DNA of 64,000 nt from Mogibacterium sp. (GCA_017433975.1 JAFRGD010000017.1:62001-126000); one strand, 5' to 3'; counted from the first letter of the stretch, positions 47,164 to 56,079 are shown. Notes: a model not told the origin generated them from the sequence alone. Numbers and translations: made by a program.

Positions 47164-48543
47164 ATGAGAATCGAAGAACTGATCGGTGCACTGGAGCGCG
47201 GAAGCTATGCGGACCGCTTCCGGGAAATCTATGTGGATGAAGAATACGCAGCCGAACAGCCGGCGCGGTACGCGGCGGCGGTCCGGAAGTTCGCGGCGGT
47301 GTTCGGCGGCGACGATGGCAGCATGATTTGCGGTGCTTCGAACGGTGGCGGTGACGACGCGTCGGGTGACGTCTCGGTGTACAGCGCGCCGGGGCGGAGC
47401 GAGATCGGCGGCAACCACACGGACCACCAGCGCGGCGAAGTGCTCGCCGCCGCGGTCAACCGGGACGTGATTGCGGTCGTGCGGCCGTTCGCAGAGTCAG
47501 TCGTCCGCATCTACCCGGAGGGCTTCGACATGGTCGAGGTCGCCCTCGACGTACCGGACTGCGCCTTCGATGCGCCAGACCGCGCGCTTGACGCACCGGC
47601 ACTCACCCCGAGCGAGGAAGAGCAGGGGACGGTGCGGGCACTGGTCAAAGGCGTGCTCGCAGGGCTCCGGGACCGCGGGTATCAGATCGGCGGCTTCGAG
47701 GCCTATACGGTGAGCAGCGTGCCGGTCGGCGCGGGTCTGTCGTCTTCGGCTGCGTACGAAACGTTGATTGGAACGGTCCTTTCCGGACTGTATAACGATG
47801 GGAAAGTCCCGTCGGCGGAGGTCGCCGCAGTCGGGCAGTTTGCGGAAAACGTCTTCTTTGGGAAGCCGTGCGGCCTCATGGACCAGATGGCGAGCTCCGT
47901 CGGCGGAATGATCCACGTGGACTTCGCGGACCCGGCGGCGCCGGTGGTCGAGCAGGTCCCGTTTGACCTGCGGGGGCACGGATACGCGCTTTGCATTACG
48001 AATACCGGCGGAAGTCACGCGGACCTGACCGATGACTACGCGGCTGTTCCGGCGGAAATGCGCCGCGTCGCCGCGTCCTTCGGCAAGGAAGTCCTGCGGG
48101 ACGTCGACGCGGCGGCGGTCCTGGCAGACATCGAAGCGCTCCGCGCTGCGGCGGGAGACCGGAGCGTGCTCCGCGCGCTGCACTTCTTCGCCGAGAACGA
48201 TCGTGTCCGCGGCGAGGTCGCGGCGCTCCGCGGAGACGATATGGATGCGTTCCTGCGTCTTGTGACCGCCTCCGGCAACTCGTCTTTCAAATACTTACAA
48301 AATGTATATACCAACTCTGATGTGCAGCATCAGAGTATTTCCCTCGCGCTCGCGCTTTCCGAGCACGTCCTCGGCGGCCGCGGCGCGTGCCGCGTGCACG
48401 GCGGCGGCTTCGCGGGCACCGTGCAGGCCTTCGTACCGGACGACATGGTCGCAGCATACCGGGCGCAGATGGACGCGGTGTTCGGCGCGGGCGCCTGCAG
48501 CGTCCTGCAGGTGCGCCCGTGCGGCGGCGTCCGGGTACTGTAA
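47164..48543 (+). CDS. galK: Galactokinase
   Basis: A 459-residue GHMP kinase that phosphorylates galactose. Motif 1 GRSEIGGNHTDHQRGEVLA (about residues 78-96), motif 2 VPVGAGLSSSAAYETLIG, GKPCGLMDQMASSVGG and motif 3 GGGFAGTVQAF are intact. It is longer than E. coli GalK because of an acidic/Ala-rich stretch around residues 125-150. TATAAT at 47121-47126 and GGGAGGAAGG (before ATG 47164) supply a promoter element and ribosome site. No galT or galE is adjacent. Confidence 0.93.
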   Translation: MRIEELIGALERGSYADRFREIYVDEEYAAEQPARYAAAVRKFAAVFGGDDGSMICGASNGGGDDASGDVSVYSAPGRSEIGGNHTDHQRGEVLAAAVNRDVIAVVRPFAESVVRIYPEGFDMVEVALDVPDCAFDAPDRALDAPALTPSEEEQGTVRALVKGVLAGLRDRGYQIGGFEAYTVSSVPVGAGLSSSAAYETLIGTVLSGLYNDGKVPSAEVAAVGQFAENVFFGKPCGLMDQMASSVGGMIHVDFADPAAPVVEQVPFDLRGHGYALCITNTGGSHADLTDDYAAVPAEMRRVAASFGKEVLRDVDAAAVLADIEALRAAAGDRSVLRALHFFAENDRVRGEVAALRGDDMDAFLRLVTASGNSSFKYLQNVYTNSDVQHQSISLALALSEHVLGGRGACRVHGGGFAGTVQAFVPDDMVAAYRAQMDAVFGAGACSVLQVRPCGGVRVL

Positions 48544-48590
48544 CCCTGCAAAACAGACATGCAGTATTACCACTTGAGGAGTTTATAGTA

Positions 48591-49352
48591 ATGAACGATA
48601 CCGACCGATTCCGGAGCGCACTCTTTTTTACGATCAAACTGCTCCCGGTCTTTCTGATCGCGAGCTACTGCACCGCGCTCTATACGCTCGACACGATCGA
48701 TCCGGCCACGATCGACCAGGTGATCGCCCAGTTCGGGAGCCGGACGGCTTTCCTCGCTGTGCAGGTCTCGAACCCGATGTTCCTGTCCATGGTCGCGGCG
48801 TTCTTCGGGTATCTGCTCGCGGGCGCAACAGGGCTGAAGCGGCCGCTCCGGTTTGACCGGCCGGTCCTGCTCCGGACGCTCGTCGTTTCACTTGTGGCCG
48901 GGGTCCTCTTCAGCCTGGACTACTGGGTCTTCGGCGCCTTCATCCCGGCGATCCGCGAAGCGGCTTCGGGCAGCATCCCGTGGTACACCTGGGTGTCGCA
49001 CGTCCTCTACGGCGGCATCGTCGAAGAGATCCTGCTCCGCTGGTTCGCGATGAGCCTGATCACCTGGATCTTGTGGAAGCTTTTCGCTCGGCGGGAAACG
49101 ACCGTTCCGGACAAGCTCCTGATCGCCGCGAACGTTGTAGCCGCGCTGCTCTTTGCGGCGGCCCACCTCCCGGCGACGGCGGCCTCTGCGCTCGGCATCA
49201 CGCCGGTCACGCTGCTCCGCTGCCTGCTGGTGAACGGCGGTTACGGGCTGCTCTTCGGCCGATTGTACCGCAGGTACGGAATCCAGTACGCGATGCTCTG
49301 CCACGCGCTCGTCCACGTCGTCGCTGACATCGTCATGACGGTAGTCCTTTAA
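48591..49352 (+). CDS. CPBP family intramembrane metalloprotease
   Basis: A 253-residue membrane protein starting at ATG 48591 (TTGAGGAGTT upstream). It has about seven hydrophobic segments and the Abi/CPBP motifs: GGIVEEILLRWFAM (EExxxR), FAAAHLP (FxxxH) and CHALVHVVAD. Relatives include Rce1-type proteases and bacteriocin immunity proteins; the substrate is unknown. It follows galK by 47 bases and precedes the pentapeptide gene by 28, but these look like a loose run rather than a pathway. Confidence 0.85.
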   Translation: MNDTDRFRSALFFTIKLLPVFLIASYCTALYTLDTIDPATIDQVIAQFGSRTAFLAVQVSNPMFLSMVAAFFGYLLAGATGLKRPLRFDRPVLLRTLVVSLVAGVLFSLDYWVFGAFIPAIREAASGSIPWYTWVSHVLYGGIVEEILLRWFAMSLITWILWKLFARRETTVPDKLLIAANVVAALLFAAAHLPATAASALGITPVTLLRCLLVNGGYGLLFGRLYRRYGIQYAMLCHALVHVVADIVMTVVL

Positions 49353-49380
49353 CTTCAGAAGATATTATAGGAGGGTCCCC

Positions 49381-50175
49381 ATGAACTTCTCATCGTCTGA
49401 ATCCGACTTCATCAAGGAAAACGAATCCTACGTTCCGATGGCGGTTGCGGACAAGCCGCGGATCGAGACGACCGACGCCCTGCGCGAAAAACTCGCGGAG
49501 CGGACGCCGGGCTCTTTGCTCGACATGCGCCACACGGTCTTCAAAGGCATCGACATCAGCGGCTGGGACATGACCGGGCTCAACCTCTCGTGGGCGACGT
49601 TTGAGAACTGCAACCTGCGCGGGACGGACTTCAGCGGCTCCAAGCTGGACCACGTCGCGTTTTACAACAACGACATCCGGGACATGAAGCTCCGCGGCTG
49701 CCTGGCGCGGGGCTGCAGCTTCCGCTTTCAGGACATGACCGGTATCGACCTCTCCGGCGCCAACATCTACTCTTCGGTGCTCGAGGACGCGACCAACCAG
49801 GACAAGGTCATCATCGACGATAACACCAAATGGTACAAAATGCGCTGCCCGGAGGTGGGGCAGGCGTTCATCGCGTGGAAGTGCTGCACAGACCTCCGCG
49901 TGGTCATGATGCTGGTCCCGGCGGACGCCAAGCGGTGCATGTCGACGCTCGAGACGGGCCGCGCGGCCAAGGTCAAAGTGCTCAAAATCACGAGCATCGA
50001 CGAGTCGGAGAGCTTCACCTGGGCGCAGTCCACGGTCGACCCGGACTTCTATTACGAGGTCGGTAAGTGGCTCGAGCCGGCAAACGGCTTCCAGGAAGAC
50101 CGGTGGAAGGACTCCTCGCCGGGGATTCACTTCTTCCTCGACCGCCAGCAGTGCGTCGACTACCAGGCCAAATAA
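49381..50175 (+). CDS. Pentapeptide-repeat protein with DUF5758-like C-terminal domain
   Basis: A 264-residue soluble protein. Residues about 48-135 form pentapeptide repeats with the A(D/N)LxX pattern (GLNLSWATFENCNLRGTDFS; CLARGCSFRFQDMTGIDLSG), which fold as a right-handed quadrilateral helix. The C-terminal ~120 residues (KWYKMRCPEVGQAFIAWKCC; VVMMLVPADAKRCMSTLETG) resemble the DUF5758 domain that follows pentapeptides in other proteins. Function unknown. GGAGGGTCCCC is a strong ribosome site. Confidence 0.8.
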   Translation: MNFSSSESDFIKENESYVPMAVADKPRIETTDALREKLAERTPGSLLDMRHTVFKGIDISGWDMTGLNLSWATFENCNLRGTDFSGSKLDHVAFYNNDIRDMKLRGCLARGCSFRFQDMTGIDLSGANIYSSVLEDATNQDKVIIDDNTKWYKMRCPEVGQAFIAWKCCTDLRVVMMLVPADAKRCMSTLETGRAAKVKVLKITSIDESESFTWAQSTVDPDFYYEVGKWLEPANGFQEDRWKDSSPGIHFFLDRQQCVDYQAK

Positions 50176-50193
50176 GGGAAAAGGAGCAGAAAC

Positions 50194-50991
50194 ATGGATA
50201 TCAAGGAACCGAAGGCACCGAGCTCGCGCGCACTGTTGATCCGCGGGAAGCGCGGCAAACTGTTAGGAAACATATTTCTTCCGGGCGGCGACGGCCCGTA
50301 TCCGGTCATCCTGCTGATGCACGGAATCCCGGGCATCGAGAAGTTGCTCGACTTTGCGGTCGGGCTGCGCGAGGCCGGCTTCGCGGTGGTGACGTTCCAC
50401 TATAGCGGCTGCTGGGGAAGCGACGGGGTCTACGCGGTATCGCACTGCTTTGAGGACTGCTTCACCGTGCTCGATCACATCGAAGAGAACGCGGCGGGCG
50501 ACTTCGACCTGTCCCGCGTCTACGCCCTCGGCCACAGCATGGGCGGCCTGATGGCTTCGCGCGTGACCGCGCTCTCGCCGCTGGTTCAGGGCGCGTGCAT
50601 CATGGTCCCGATGGACTTCCGGCTCGCCGCCGAGGAGGCGCTGGAGGGCAGGGAAGGCCATTATAAAATGATTATCGACGTTTCGGAACCGTGGGTCACG
50701 GGTCTGAGCTGGGCGAAGTTCCGGGAGGACGCCGCGGCGCACTTCGACGAGATGGATCTGATCGCTTACGCGCCGGCGCTCGCGGATAAGCCGATCCTCA
50801 CGGTGTCGGCCGCGCGCGATATCCTGCTCCCGAAGGCGGACCACATCGACCGGCTAGACGCCGCGATCGACGCAGAGGGCAAGGGGAATCACCGCAAGGT
50901 TCTCTTCGACTCGGATCACTCCTTCCACAAAGACCGCCCGCTGGTCCGCAAGGCCGTGGCGGAGTATTTCCGGGAGCTGGCGGAGATATAA
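50194..50991 (+). CDS. Alpha/beta hydrolase (dienelactone hydrolase/peptidase S9-like)
   Basis: A 265-residue cytoplasmic hydrolase. HGIPGIEKL holds the oxyanion strand, LGHSMGGLMAS carries the nucleophile Ser (about 117), the Asp lies in LTVSAARDILLP, and the His in DSDHSFHKDRPL. The triad is complete. The lid region is short. Substrate unknown. It follows the pentapeptide gene by 18 bases with AAAGGAGC upstream. Confidence 0.85.
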   Translation: MDIKEPKAPSSRALLIRGKRGKLLGNIFLPGGDGPYPVILLMHGIPGIEKLLDFAVGLREAGFAVVTFHYSGCWGSDGVYAVSHCFEDCFTVLDHIEENAAGDFDLSRVYALGHSMGGLMASRVTALSPLVQGACIMVPMDFRLAAEEALEGREGHYKMIIDVSEPWVTGLSWAKFREDAAAHFDEMDLIAYAPALADKPILTVSAARDILLPKADHIDRLDAAIDAEGKGNHRKVLFDSDHSFHKDRPLVRKAVAEYFRELAEI

Positions 50992-51069
50992 TGTGTGGTG
51001 CCGCGCTTGACCGGCGCCGGCGGCTATGATAAATTTGTTTAGGACAACTGCAAGGAGGTTATACAAAAA

Positions 51070-51504
51070 ATGAAGAAGAAAACAATCGCAGTTCTAGTAC
51101 TGGTCTTTACCATGGTGTTCATGACCGCATGTGGCGGCGGCAGCGGCAGTTCTTCCGGGAACTCCATCGCCGGGAACACATACGTCAGTTCATCCGGAGA
51201 GATCATGGGGGAGGAGCTCGCGGGCTTTGCCGGGACGCGGTCTTTTACGTTCAACGAGGACGGCACCTATGTAATGGTTCAGGAAGCATATGAGTATTCG
51301 GATGCCTTTACGCTGAACGGTGAGTATGAGCAAAAGGGCTCGACCGTTCTGGTCAAGGCGGATCCGTCGCATCCGGACGCCGGCGACGCGACGTTCCAGA
51401 TCGACGGCGACACGCTGGTTGACGAGGGCTCCGAGACGTACCCGGACGAGAACGGTGAGGACTTTGAGGTCACCTGGAAGTACATCTATACAAAAGCCAA
51501 CTAA
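51070..51504 (+). CDS. Small lipoprotein with a lipocalin-like/DUF5640-type beta fold
   Basis: A 144-residue protein with a signal peptide and lipobox MTAC (Cys about 21), then a Gly/Ser linker. The mature part alternates hydrophobic strands (SFTFNEDGTYVMVQEAY; FTLNGEYEQKGSTVLVKADP; DATFQIDGDTLVDEGSETYP), a pattern seen in many clostridial lipoproteins of unknown role. AAGGAGGTTATAC precedes the ATG. A palindromic repeat A begins two bases after its stop. Confidence 0.7.
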   Translation: MKKKTIAVLVLVFTMVFMTACGGGSGSSSGNSIAGNTYVSSSGEIMGEELAGFAGTRSFTFNEDGTYVMVQEAYEYSDAFTLNGEYEQKGSTVLVKADPSHPDAGDATFQIDGDTLVDEGSETYPDENGEDFEVTWKYIYTKAN

Positions 51505-51505
51505 A

Positions 51506-51536
51506 GATGAAACCGGGGACGGTTCCGGTTTTCACC
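51506..51536 (+). repeat. 31-nt palindromic repeat A, copy 2
   Basis: GATGAAA, CC, GGGGACGGTTCCG, GG, TTTTCACC: the CC/GG step pairs where other copies have TT/AA. It directly follows the lipoprotein stop. Confidence 0.85.
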
Positions 51537-51552
51537 AAAAGGAACAACAAAA

Positions 51553-51576
51553 GGCCGCGCTTGCGCGCGGTCTTTT
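51553..51576. terminator. Bidirectional terminator between lipoprotein and glutathione peroxidase genes
   Basis: GGCCGCGC and GCGCGGTC pair around TTGC, with TTTTCTT on the plus side and AAAA on the other. The genes on both sides converge on it. Confidence 0.8.
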
Positions 51577-51611
51577 CTTACGTCCGAAGTGAATGTACTT
51601 ATGTCTCAGGA

Positions 51612-51642
51612 GATGAAATTCGGAACCGTCCCCAATTTCATC
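51612..51642 (-). repeat. 31-nt palindromic repeat A, copy 3
   Basis: Inverted relative to copy 2. Arms GATGAAATT and AATTTCATC pair perfectly around CGGAACCGTCCCC. It abuts the stop of the glutathione peroxidase gene. Confidence 0.85.
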
Positions 51643-51644
51643 TT

Positions 51645-52190
51645 TTACAGAGTGGCGGCCACGGCCTTGCGGACCTCGTCCATGTCCACGGTCGGCTCGA
51701 ATCTCGCGACGACGTTGCCCTCGCGGTCGATCAGGAACTTGGTGAAGTTCCACTTGATGTAAGCCTTGTCGCCGAACTCTTTGTTGTTCATGTCAGCGAA
51801 CTTGGCGAGGCCGGCGGCCTTCAGGCCCTTGCCGAAGCCCTCAAACGGCTTCTCGGTGGAGGGGCACGCGTACAGCGGGTCCGCGGTCTCACCGTTCACG
51901 TCGATCTTCTTGAATTGCGGGAACTCGGTTCCGAATTTGAGCGTGCAGAACGCGTGGATCTCATCGTCGCTCTCCGGCGCCTGGTTCGCGAACTGGTTGC
52001 AAGGGAAGTCCAGAATCTCAAAGCCCTGGTCCTTCATCTCCTTATACATCGCCTCGAGCGGCTCGTAGTGAGGCGTAAAGCCGCAGCCGGTCGCCGTGTT
52101 CACGATGAGCAGAACCTTGCCCTGATACTCGGACAGGCTGACGTCGTTGCCTTTTCTATCCTTTACCGTAAAATCATAAACCGTTTTCAT
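51645..52190 (-). CDS. Glutathione peroxidase family protein (Cys type)
   Basis: A 181-residue thioredoxin-fold peroxidase. The peroxidatic Cys36 lies in NTATGCGFTPHYEPLE, the second motif is LDFPCNQFANQAPESDDEI, and WNFTKFLIDREGNVV holds the conserved Trp/Asn. It uses Cys rather than selenocysteine. In anaerobes these enzymes normally take electrons from thioredoxin and protect against peroxides. GGAGGCACGAA lies before the ATG. It converges with the lipoprotein gene. Confidence 0.93.
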   Translation of the reverse strand: MKTVYDFTVKDRKGNDVSLSEYQGKVLLIVNTATGCGFTPHYEPLEAMYKEMKDQGFEILDFPCNQFANQAPESDDEIHAFCTLKFGTEFPQFKKIDVNGETADPLYACPSTEKPFEGFGKGLKAAGLAKFADMNNKEFGDKAYIKWNFTKFLIDREGNVVARFEPTVDMDEVRKAVAATL

Positions 52191-52318
52191 TTCGTGCCTC
52201 CTTTATATTCTATCGTGAGCTTGCTTTCTGCTATTCAATTTTGTGCAATTAAATATTATCAAATTAATCATCGTCTGTCAAGCACTTCTTTTCTAAATCA
52301 CCAATCGATTTGAATACG

Positions 52319-52350
52319 AAAAACCCCCGGAAACCGAACGGTTCCGGGGG
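52319..52350 (-). terminator. Terminator of the rplM-rpsI operon
   Basis: On the minus strand CCCCCGGAACC pairs with GGTTTCCGGGGG around GTTC and runs into TTTTTCG. Confidence 0.9.
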
Positions 52351-52384
52351 TCTTGGTGTCCTTGTAGTCTGCAGGCAGTCCCGA

Positions 52385-52780
52385 TTAACGCTTGGAGAAC
52401 TGGCTGGCTCTACGGGCCTTCTTGAGTCCGTATTTCTTACGCTCTTTCATACGTGGGTCTCTGGTGAGGAAGCCAGCGGCCTTGAGGGCCGGTCTGTACG
52501 CCTCAGCGTCGACTTCGCAGAGAGCTCTCGAGATACCGTGGCGGAGCGCGCCGGCCTGGCCGGTGAAGCCGCCGCCCTGGACGGTCGCGATGACGTCGAA
52601 CTTGCCGGCGGTGCCGGTGACGTCGAACGGTCTCTTAACCTCGTTCTTGACAATCTCCATGCCGAAGTAGTCCTCGAGGTCTTTCTTGTTGATGGTGATC
52701 TTGCCGGTGCCCGGGAGGAGTCTGACTCTGGCGACGGAAGATTTTCTGCGGCCGGTGGCCTGATACTGTGTCTTTGCCAT
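52385..52780 (-). CDS. rpsI: 30S ribosomal protein S9
   Basis: A 131-residue protein with the expected start ([19 protein letters not shown]) and invariant end ([17 protein letters not shown]), whose C-terminal tail reaches the P-site tRNA. Length is normal. It follows rplM by 17 bases in the usual L13-S9 order with an AGGAGGATTT ribosome site. Confidence 0.98.
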   Translation of the reverse strand: MAKTQYQATGRRKSSVARVRLLPGTGKITINKKDLEDYFGMEIVKNEVKRPFDVTGTAGKFDVIATVQGGGFTGQAGALRHGISRALCEVDAEAYRPALKAAGFLTRDPRMKERKKYGLKKARRASQFSKR

Positions 52781-52797
52781 GATCTAAATCCTCCTTC

Positions 52798-53226
52798 CTA
52801 GAATGTGTACTCTACCGGCTTCTGAGCTGCATGCGGGTGCTCAGGTCCTGCGTAAACCTTAAGCTTTTTGAACATCTGTCTGCCGAGCTTGCCCTTTGGC
52901 ATCATGCCCTTGACGGCGTGGCGGACGATTTCCTCAGGCTTGGACGCGCGGAGCTCCTTGAGCGGGATCTCCTTGAGTCCGCCCGGATAACCGCTGTGGC
53001 TCTTGTAGATCTTCTGATCTTCTTTCTTGCCGCTGACGGCTACCTTGGCTGCGTTGACGATGATGACGTAGTCGCCGGTGTCAACGTGCGGGGTGTAGAT
53101 TGGTTTCTTTTTGCCTCTCAGGATCATGGCCGCCTCGACAGCAACCTTACCGAGAGTCTTGTCTGCTGCATCGATCACGTACCATGTACGCTCGACCTCT
53201 GCAGGCTTTGCGATGTAAGACTTCAT
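52798..53226 (-). CDS. rplM: 50S ribosomal protein L13
   Basis: A 142-residue protein starting at ATG 53226 ([20 protein letters not shown]), with AAAGGAAGAG before it. Conserved stretches include [30 protein letters not shown] and [22 protein letters not shown]. Length is normal. A long leader and a good promoter lie upstream. Confidence 0.98.
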   Translation of the reverse strand: MKSYIAKPAEVERTWYVIDAADKTLGKVAVEAAMILRGKKKPIYTPHVDTGDYVIIVNAAKVAVSGKKEDQKIYKSHSGYPGGLKEIPLKELRASKPEEIVRHAVKGMMPKGKLGRQMFKKLKVYAGPEHPHAAQKPVEYTF

Positions 53227-53413
53227 AACTCTTCCTTTCTGCCTACTGGGTTCGCCTGTGCGTCCGGTCGCCGCCCTGTCGGTGTGACGCCGCTGCACGA
53301 AGGGAATTGCGTTCGGCCCGTCTACTGGGATCGTGGAATCTGGTTCGACAAACTATGACTGATAGCTTGGGGCTGACGGCGAATGGAGCCTGCCCCGTGC
53401 GTGCTCGCACACG
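53227..53413 (-). promoter_or_regulatory. rplM leader, probable L13-type autoregulatory leader
   Basis: About 190 bases of untranslated leader, opening with a strong hairpin GCGTGTGCGAGCACGC just after the expected transcription start. Firmicutes often carry an L13-binding leader here; the position fits, but I cannot confirm the consensus. Confidence 0.5.
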
Positions 53414-53420
53414 CTCAATT

Positions 53421-53449
53421 ATTATATGAAAAAGTCCCTGCAATTGCAA
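53421..53449 (-). promoter_or_regulatory. rplM-rpsI promoter
   Basis: On the minus strand TTGCAA (53449-53444), a 17-base spacer and TATAAT (53426-53421). The -35 lies inside the palindrome that ends the upstream phosphofructokinase gene. Confidence 0.85.
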
Positions 53450-53462
53450 GGACTTTTTGCTT
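53432..53462 (-). terminator. Terminator after the phosphofructokinase gene
   Basis: AAAGTCC-TTGCAATTGCA-GGACTTT is nearly fully palindromic and runs into TTTTTC on the minus strand. The centre contains the -35 of the next promoter. Confidence 0.75.
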
Positions 53463-53510
53463 CTTTTTTTTGTGATTGTTGCACCCCGGAGGGACGAAAA
53501 CCGCCGGCAG

Positions 53511-54776
53511 TTATTCCATCATTTCGCTTTCATCATGCCGGACTTTGCTGTACTTGAGGCTCATGTGCTTTGGGATGCCCCCGGCGTAGTACGGCGTGAT
53601 CGTTCCGATGACGAGCGGTTTGACGTAGTTGATGAACTCCCTGGATACGTAGGTACCGTCGCGGGTGATCCAGTGCAGCGGGAGCTTCTTTTCGACGTTG
53701 GCGATCTCGTGGACGTCGGCGCTCTGGTAGTCGCAGACGTATGGTTCGCGGCTGCGGACGTGCAGGGTGATCATCTTGCCGGAGTTGTTGCGGATCGCCT
53801 CCTCGCAGGCGATGAAGCCGACGTTGTAGGCCTCGTCGACGTCCGCGCGCGAGGCGAGGTGCGTCGAGCAGCGCTGCAGCAGGGAGAACTCGATCGCGCG
53901 GGTCCGGATGCCGGTTTCGCGTGCGACGAGGTTCGCGAGGTACCGCGCGCAGCCGGAGAGCTGTCGGTGGCCGAACGCGTCGACGAATTCGTACGCGTCG
54001 GTGAGCTCGCAGACGAGCTTGCCGTCCGGGGTCCGGAGGCCTTCGGAGACCGCGATGACGATGGATTTCTTGACCTGGATGAGTTCCTTGATCTTGTTGA
54101 TGAACTTATCGAGATCGATCGGGACTTCCGGACAGTAGATCAGGTCCGGACCGTCGCAGTCGGAGTCGTCCGAGAGGACGGAGGCGGCGGTGAGCCAGCC
54201 GGCGTTGCGTCCCATGATTTCGACGATGCAGATCCTCGGGTCGCTCGCGCCGAAGCTCTCGTTGTCCGCGATGAGCTCGGTCATCGACGTGGCGACGAAC
54301 TTGGCGGCCGAGCCGTAGCCCGGGCAGTGGTCCGTGCCGGCCAGGTCGTTGTCGATGGTCTTTGGAATCCCCATGAATTTCTGCGGCTTGTGGTGGTCGC
54401 GCGCGTAGTCGTGGAGCTTCTTGATGGTGTCCATCGAGTCGTTTCCGCCGATGTAGAGGAAGTACTCGATGTCGTACTCCTCGAGCAGGCTGAAGATTCT
54501 CTGATACACCTCTTCGTTATCCTCCGGCTCCGGGAGTTTATACCGGCAGGAGCCGAGGAAGGCGGCAGGGGTCCTTTTGAGCAGGGAGAGGTCGTTGAGG
54601 TCATGGAGGTAGTCGTCCATGTCGATGATGTCGCCCTTGAGGAAGCCTTCGATTCCGAAGTGCATCCCGTAAACCTTAGGAATACCGTACATCTTGGCGG
54701 CCTTGATCGCGCCGGCAAGACTGGAGTTGATGACGGCGGTCGGGCCGCCGGACTGTCCGATAATTACGTTAGGCAT
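53511..54776 (-). CDS. 6-phosphofructokinase, probably pyrophosphate-dependent
   Basis: A 421-residue enzyme that phosphorylates fructose 6-phosphate. GQSGGPTAVINSSLAG opens the fold, YIGGNDSMDT replaces the GGDGS of ATP-dependent enzymes, and the catalytic loop is GIPKTIDNDLAGTDHCPGYG, with Lys before TIDND as in pyrophosphate-using enzymes; EIMGRNAGWLTAAS follows. The length (about 100 residues more than ATP-PfkA) also fits the PPi group. It is monocistronic, with a terminator 50 bases downstream that is merged with the rplM promoter. Confidence 0.88.
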   Translation of the reverse strand: MPNVIIGQSGGPTAVINSSLAGAIKAAKMYGIPKVYGMHFGIEGFLKGDIIDMDDYLHDLNDLSLLKRTPAAFLGSCRYKLPEPEDNEEVYQRIFSLLEEYDIEYFLYIGGNDSMDTIKKLHDYARDHHKPQKFMGIPKTIDNDLAGTDHCPGYGSAAKFVATSMTELIADNESFGASDPRICIVEIMGRNAGWLTAASVLSDDSDCDGPDLIYCPEVPIDLDKFINKIKELIQVKKSIVIAVSEGLRTPDGKLVCELTDAYEFVDAFGHRQLSGCARYLANLVARETGIRTRAIEFSLLQRCSTHLASRADVDEAYNVGFIACEEAIRNNSGKMITLHVRSREPYVCDYQSADVHEIANVEKKLPLHWITRDGTYVSREFINYVKPLVIGTITPYYAGGIPKHMSLKYSKVRHDESEMME

Positions 54777-54847
54777 GGCATCCTCCTAAGTTCGCTCTGT
54801 TCAATTGTGGCCTAAGGTTGTTTCACGTCCTTTCGAAAAATCGATTT

Positions 54848-56023
54848 TTATTGGTTGGCTTTGAGCCACGCGTCCGCGCCGGCCGCGTACGCGACGACGC
54901 CGGAGACGAACGCGTCCTCGTTGAAGCGGATCTGCGGGCTGTGCTGCGGGTACGCCGGGTAGTCCGTCGGCATCGCGCCGAGACCGAAGAAGCCGGTCGG
55001 GACGTTGTCCGAAACGTACGCGAAGTCCTCTGAGCCGGAGAGCGGGGTCATGTTGTCGTGTACCATGCCCGGGCCGAGAATTTCTTTCACTGCGCCGCCG
55101 ACGACCTTCATGACTTCCGGGTCCAGCATGAGCGGAGCGGTTTCGACTTCGAAGTCGACGGCCGCCTCCGCGCGGAACATGGCCGCGGTACCGTTGACGA
55201 TGTCGACCATGCGTTGCTTCACGAAGTTGCGGACGTCCGGATCGAAGGTGCGGATCGTACCCTTGAGAACGGCCTTGTCCGGGATGATGTTGGAAGCGCT
55301 GCCGGCCTGCATGCAGCCGAGCGTCAGAACGGCGACCTTGCCAGGCTCGACCTCGCGGCCGTTCAGCTCCTGCAGGGCGACGACGATGTAGGACGCTACG
55401 GAGATCGGGTCGATCGCGGTGTGCGGCGCGGAGCCGTGGCCGCCCTTGCCCTTAATGGTAATCGCGAAGCCGTCCGCGGACGCCAGCATCGCGCCGGTCG
55501 CGTATAAGAGGTGGCCAGCCGGCGCTACGGCAAAGATGTGCGTGCCGAGCGCTGCGTCGACCTTCGGGTTTTCCAGAATGCCCGCCTCGACGAGGTTCTT
55601 CGCGCCGGAGATGAGCTCCTCCGCCGGCTGGAACATGAGCTTGACCGTGCCGCAGAGTTCGTCCTCCATCTCTTTGAGAATCTTAGCCGCGCCGAGTAGC
55701 ATCGCGGTGTGCGTGTCGTGGCCGCAGGTGTGGGCCGCGCCTTCGCACGGCGAAGCGAAGTCGAGTCCGCTTTGCTCCTTCATCGGGAGCGCGTCCATGT
55801 CCGCACGGATCAGGATGCACTTGCCGCCCTTCTTGCCGCCGACCGTGGCCGTCACGCCGTGGTCTCCGATGTCCTTCGGCTCATAGCCCATCTCGGTCAG
55901 TTTTTCCTTGACGAAGGCGACCGTGTTGTCGAGCTGGAAGCCGAGCTCCGGATGCTGATGCAAATACCGGCGGTTCGCGATGACCTCCGGCAGGATCTCC
56001 TGCGCGCGTTTATAAATATCCAT
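54848..56023 (-). CDS. M20 family metallo-amidohydrolase, paralogue of the 21396 gene
   Basis: A 391-residue zinc enzyme with the same motifs as the gene at 21396 (RADMDALPMKEQSGLDFAS, HTCGHDTHTAMLLGAAKIL, FQPAEELISGA, GKGGHGSAPHTAIDP, LSGSEDFAYVS), and the same ends (EVIANRRYLHQHPELG; DYPAYPQHSPQIRFNEDAFV). Differences cluster in the dimerisation domain, so the two may use different acyl amino acids. A good promoter lies upstream on the minus strand. Confidence 0.92.
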   Translation of the reverse strand: MDIYKRAQEILPEVIANRRYLHQHPELGFQLDNTVAFVKEKLTEMGYEPKDIGDHGVTATVGGKKGGKCILIRADMDALPMKEQSGLDFASPCEGAAHTCGHDTHTAMLLGAAKILKEMEDELCGTVKLMFQPAEELISGAKNLVEAGILENPKVDAALGTHIFAVAPAGHLLYATGAMLASADGFAITIKGKGGHGSAPHTAIDPISVASYIVVALQELNGREVEPGKVAVLTLGCMQAGSASNIIPDKAVLKGTIRTFDPDVRNFVKQRMVDIVNGTAAMFRAEAAVDFEVETAPLMLDPEVMKVVGGAVKEILGPGMVHDNMTPLSGSEDFAYVSDNVPTGFFGLGAMPTDYPAYPQHSPQIRFNEDAFVSGVVAYAAGADAWLKANQ

Positions 56024-56079
56024 TTTGTATCCTCCTGTATGCTTCTTTAATTAAAGAGGGATGGGTTCTCTCTTACAAA

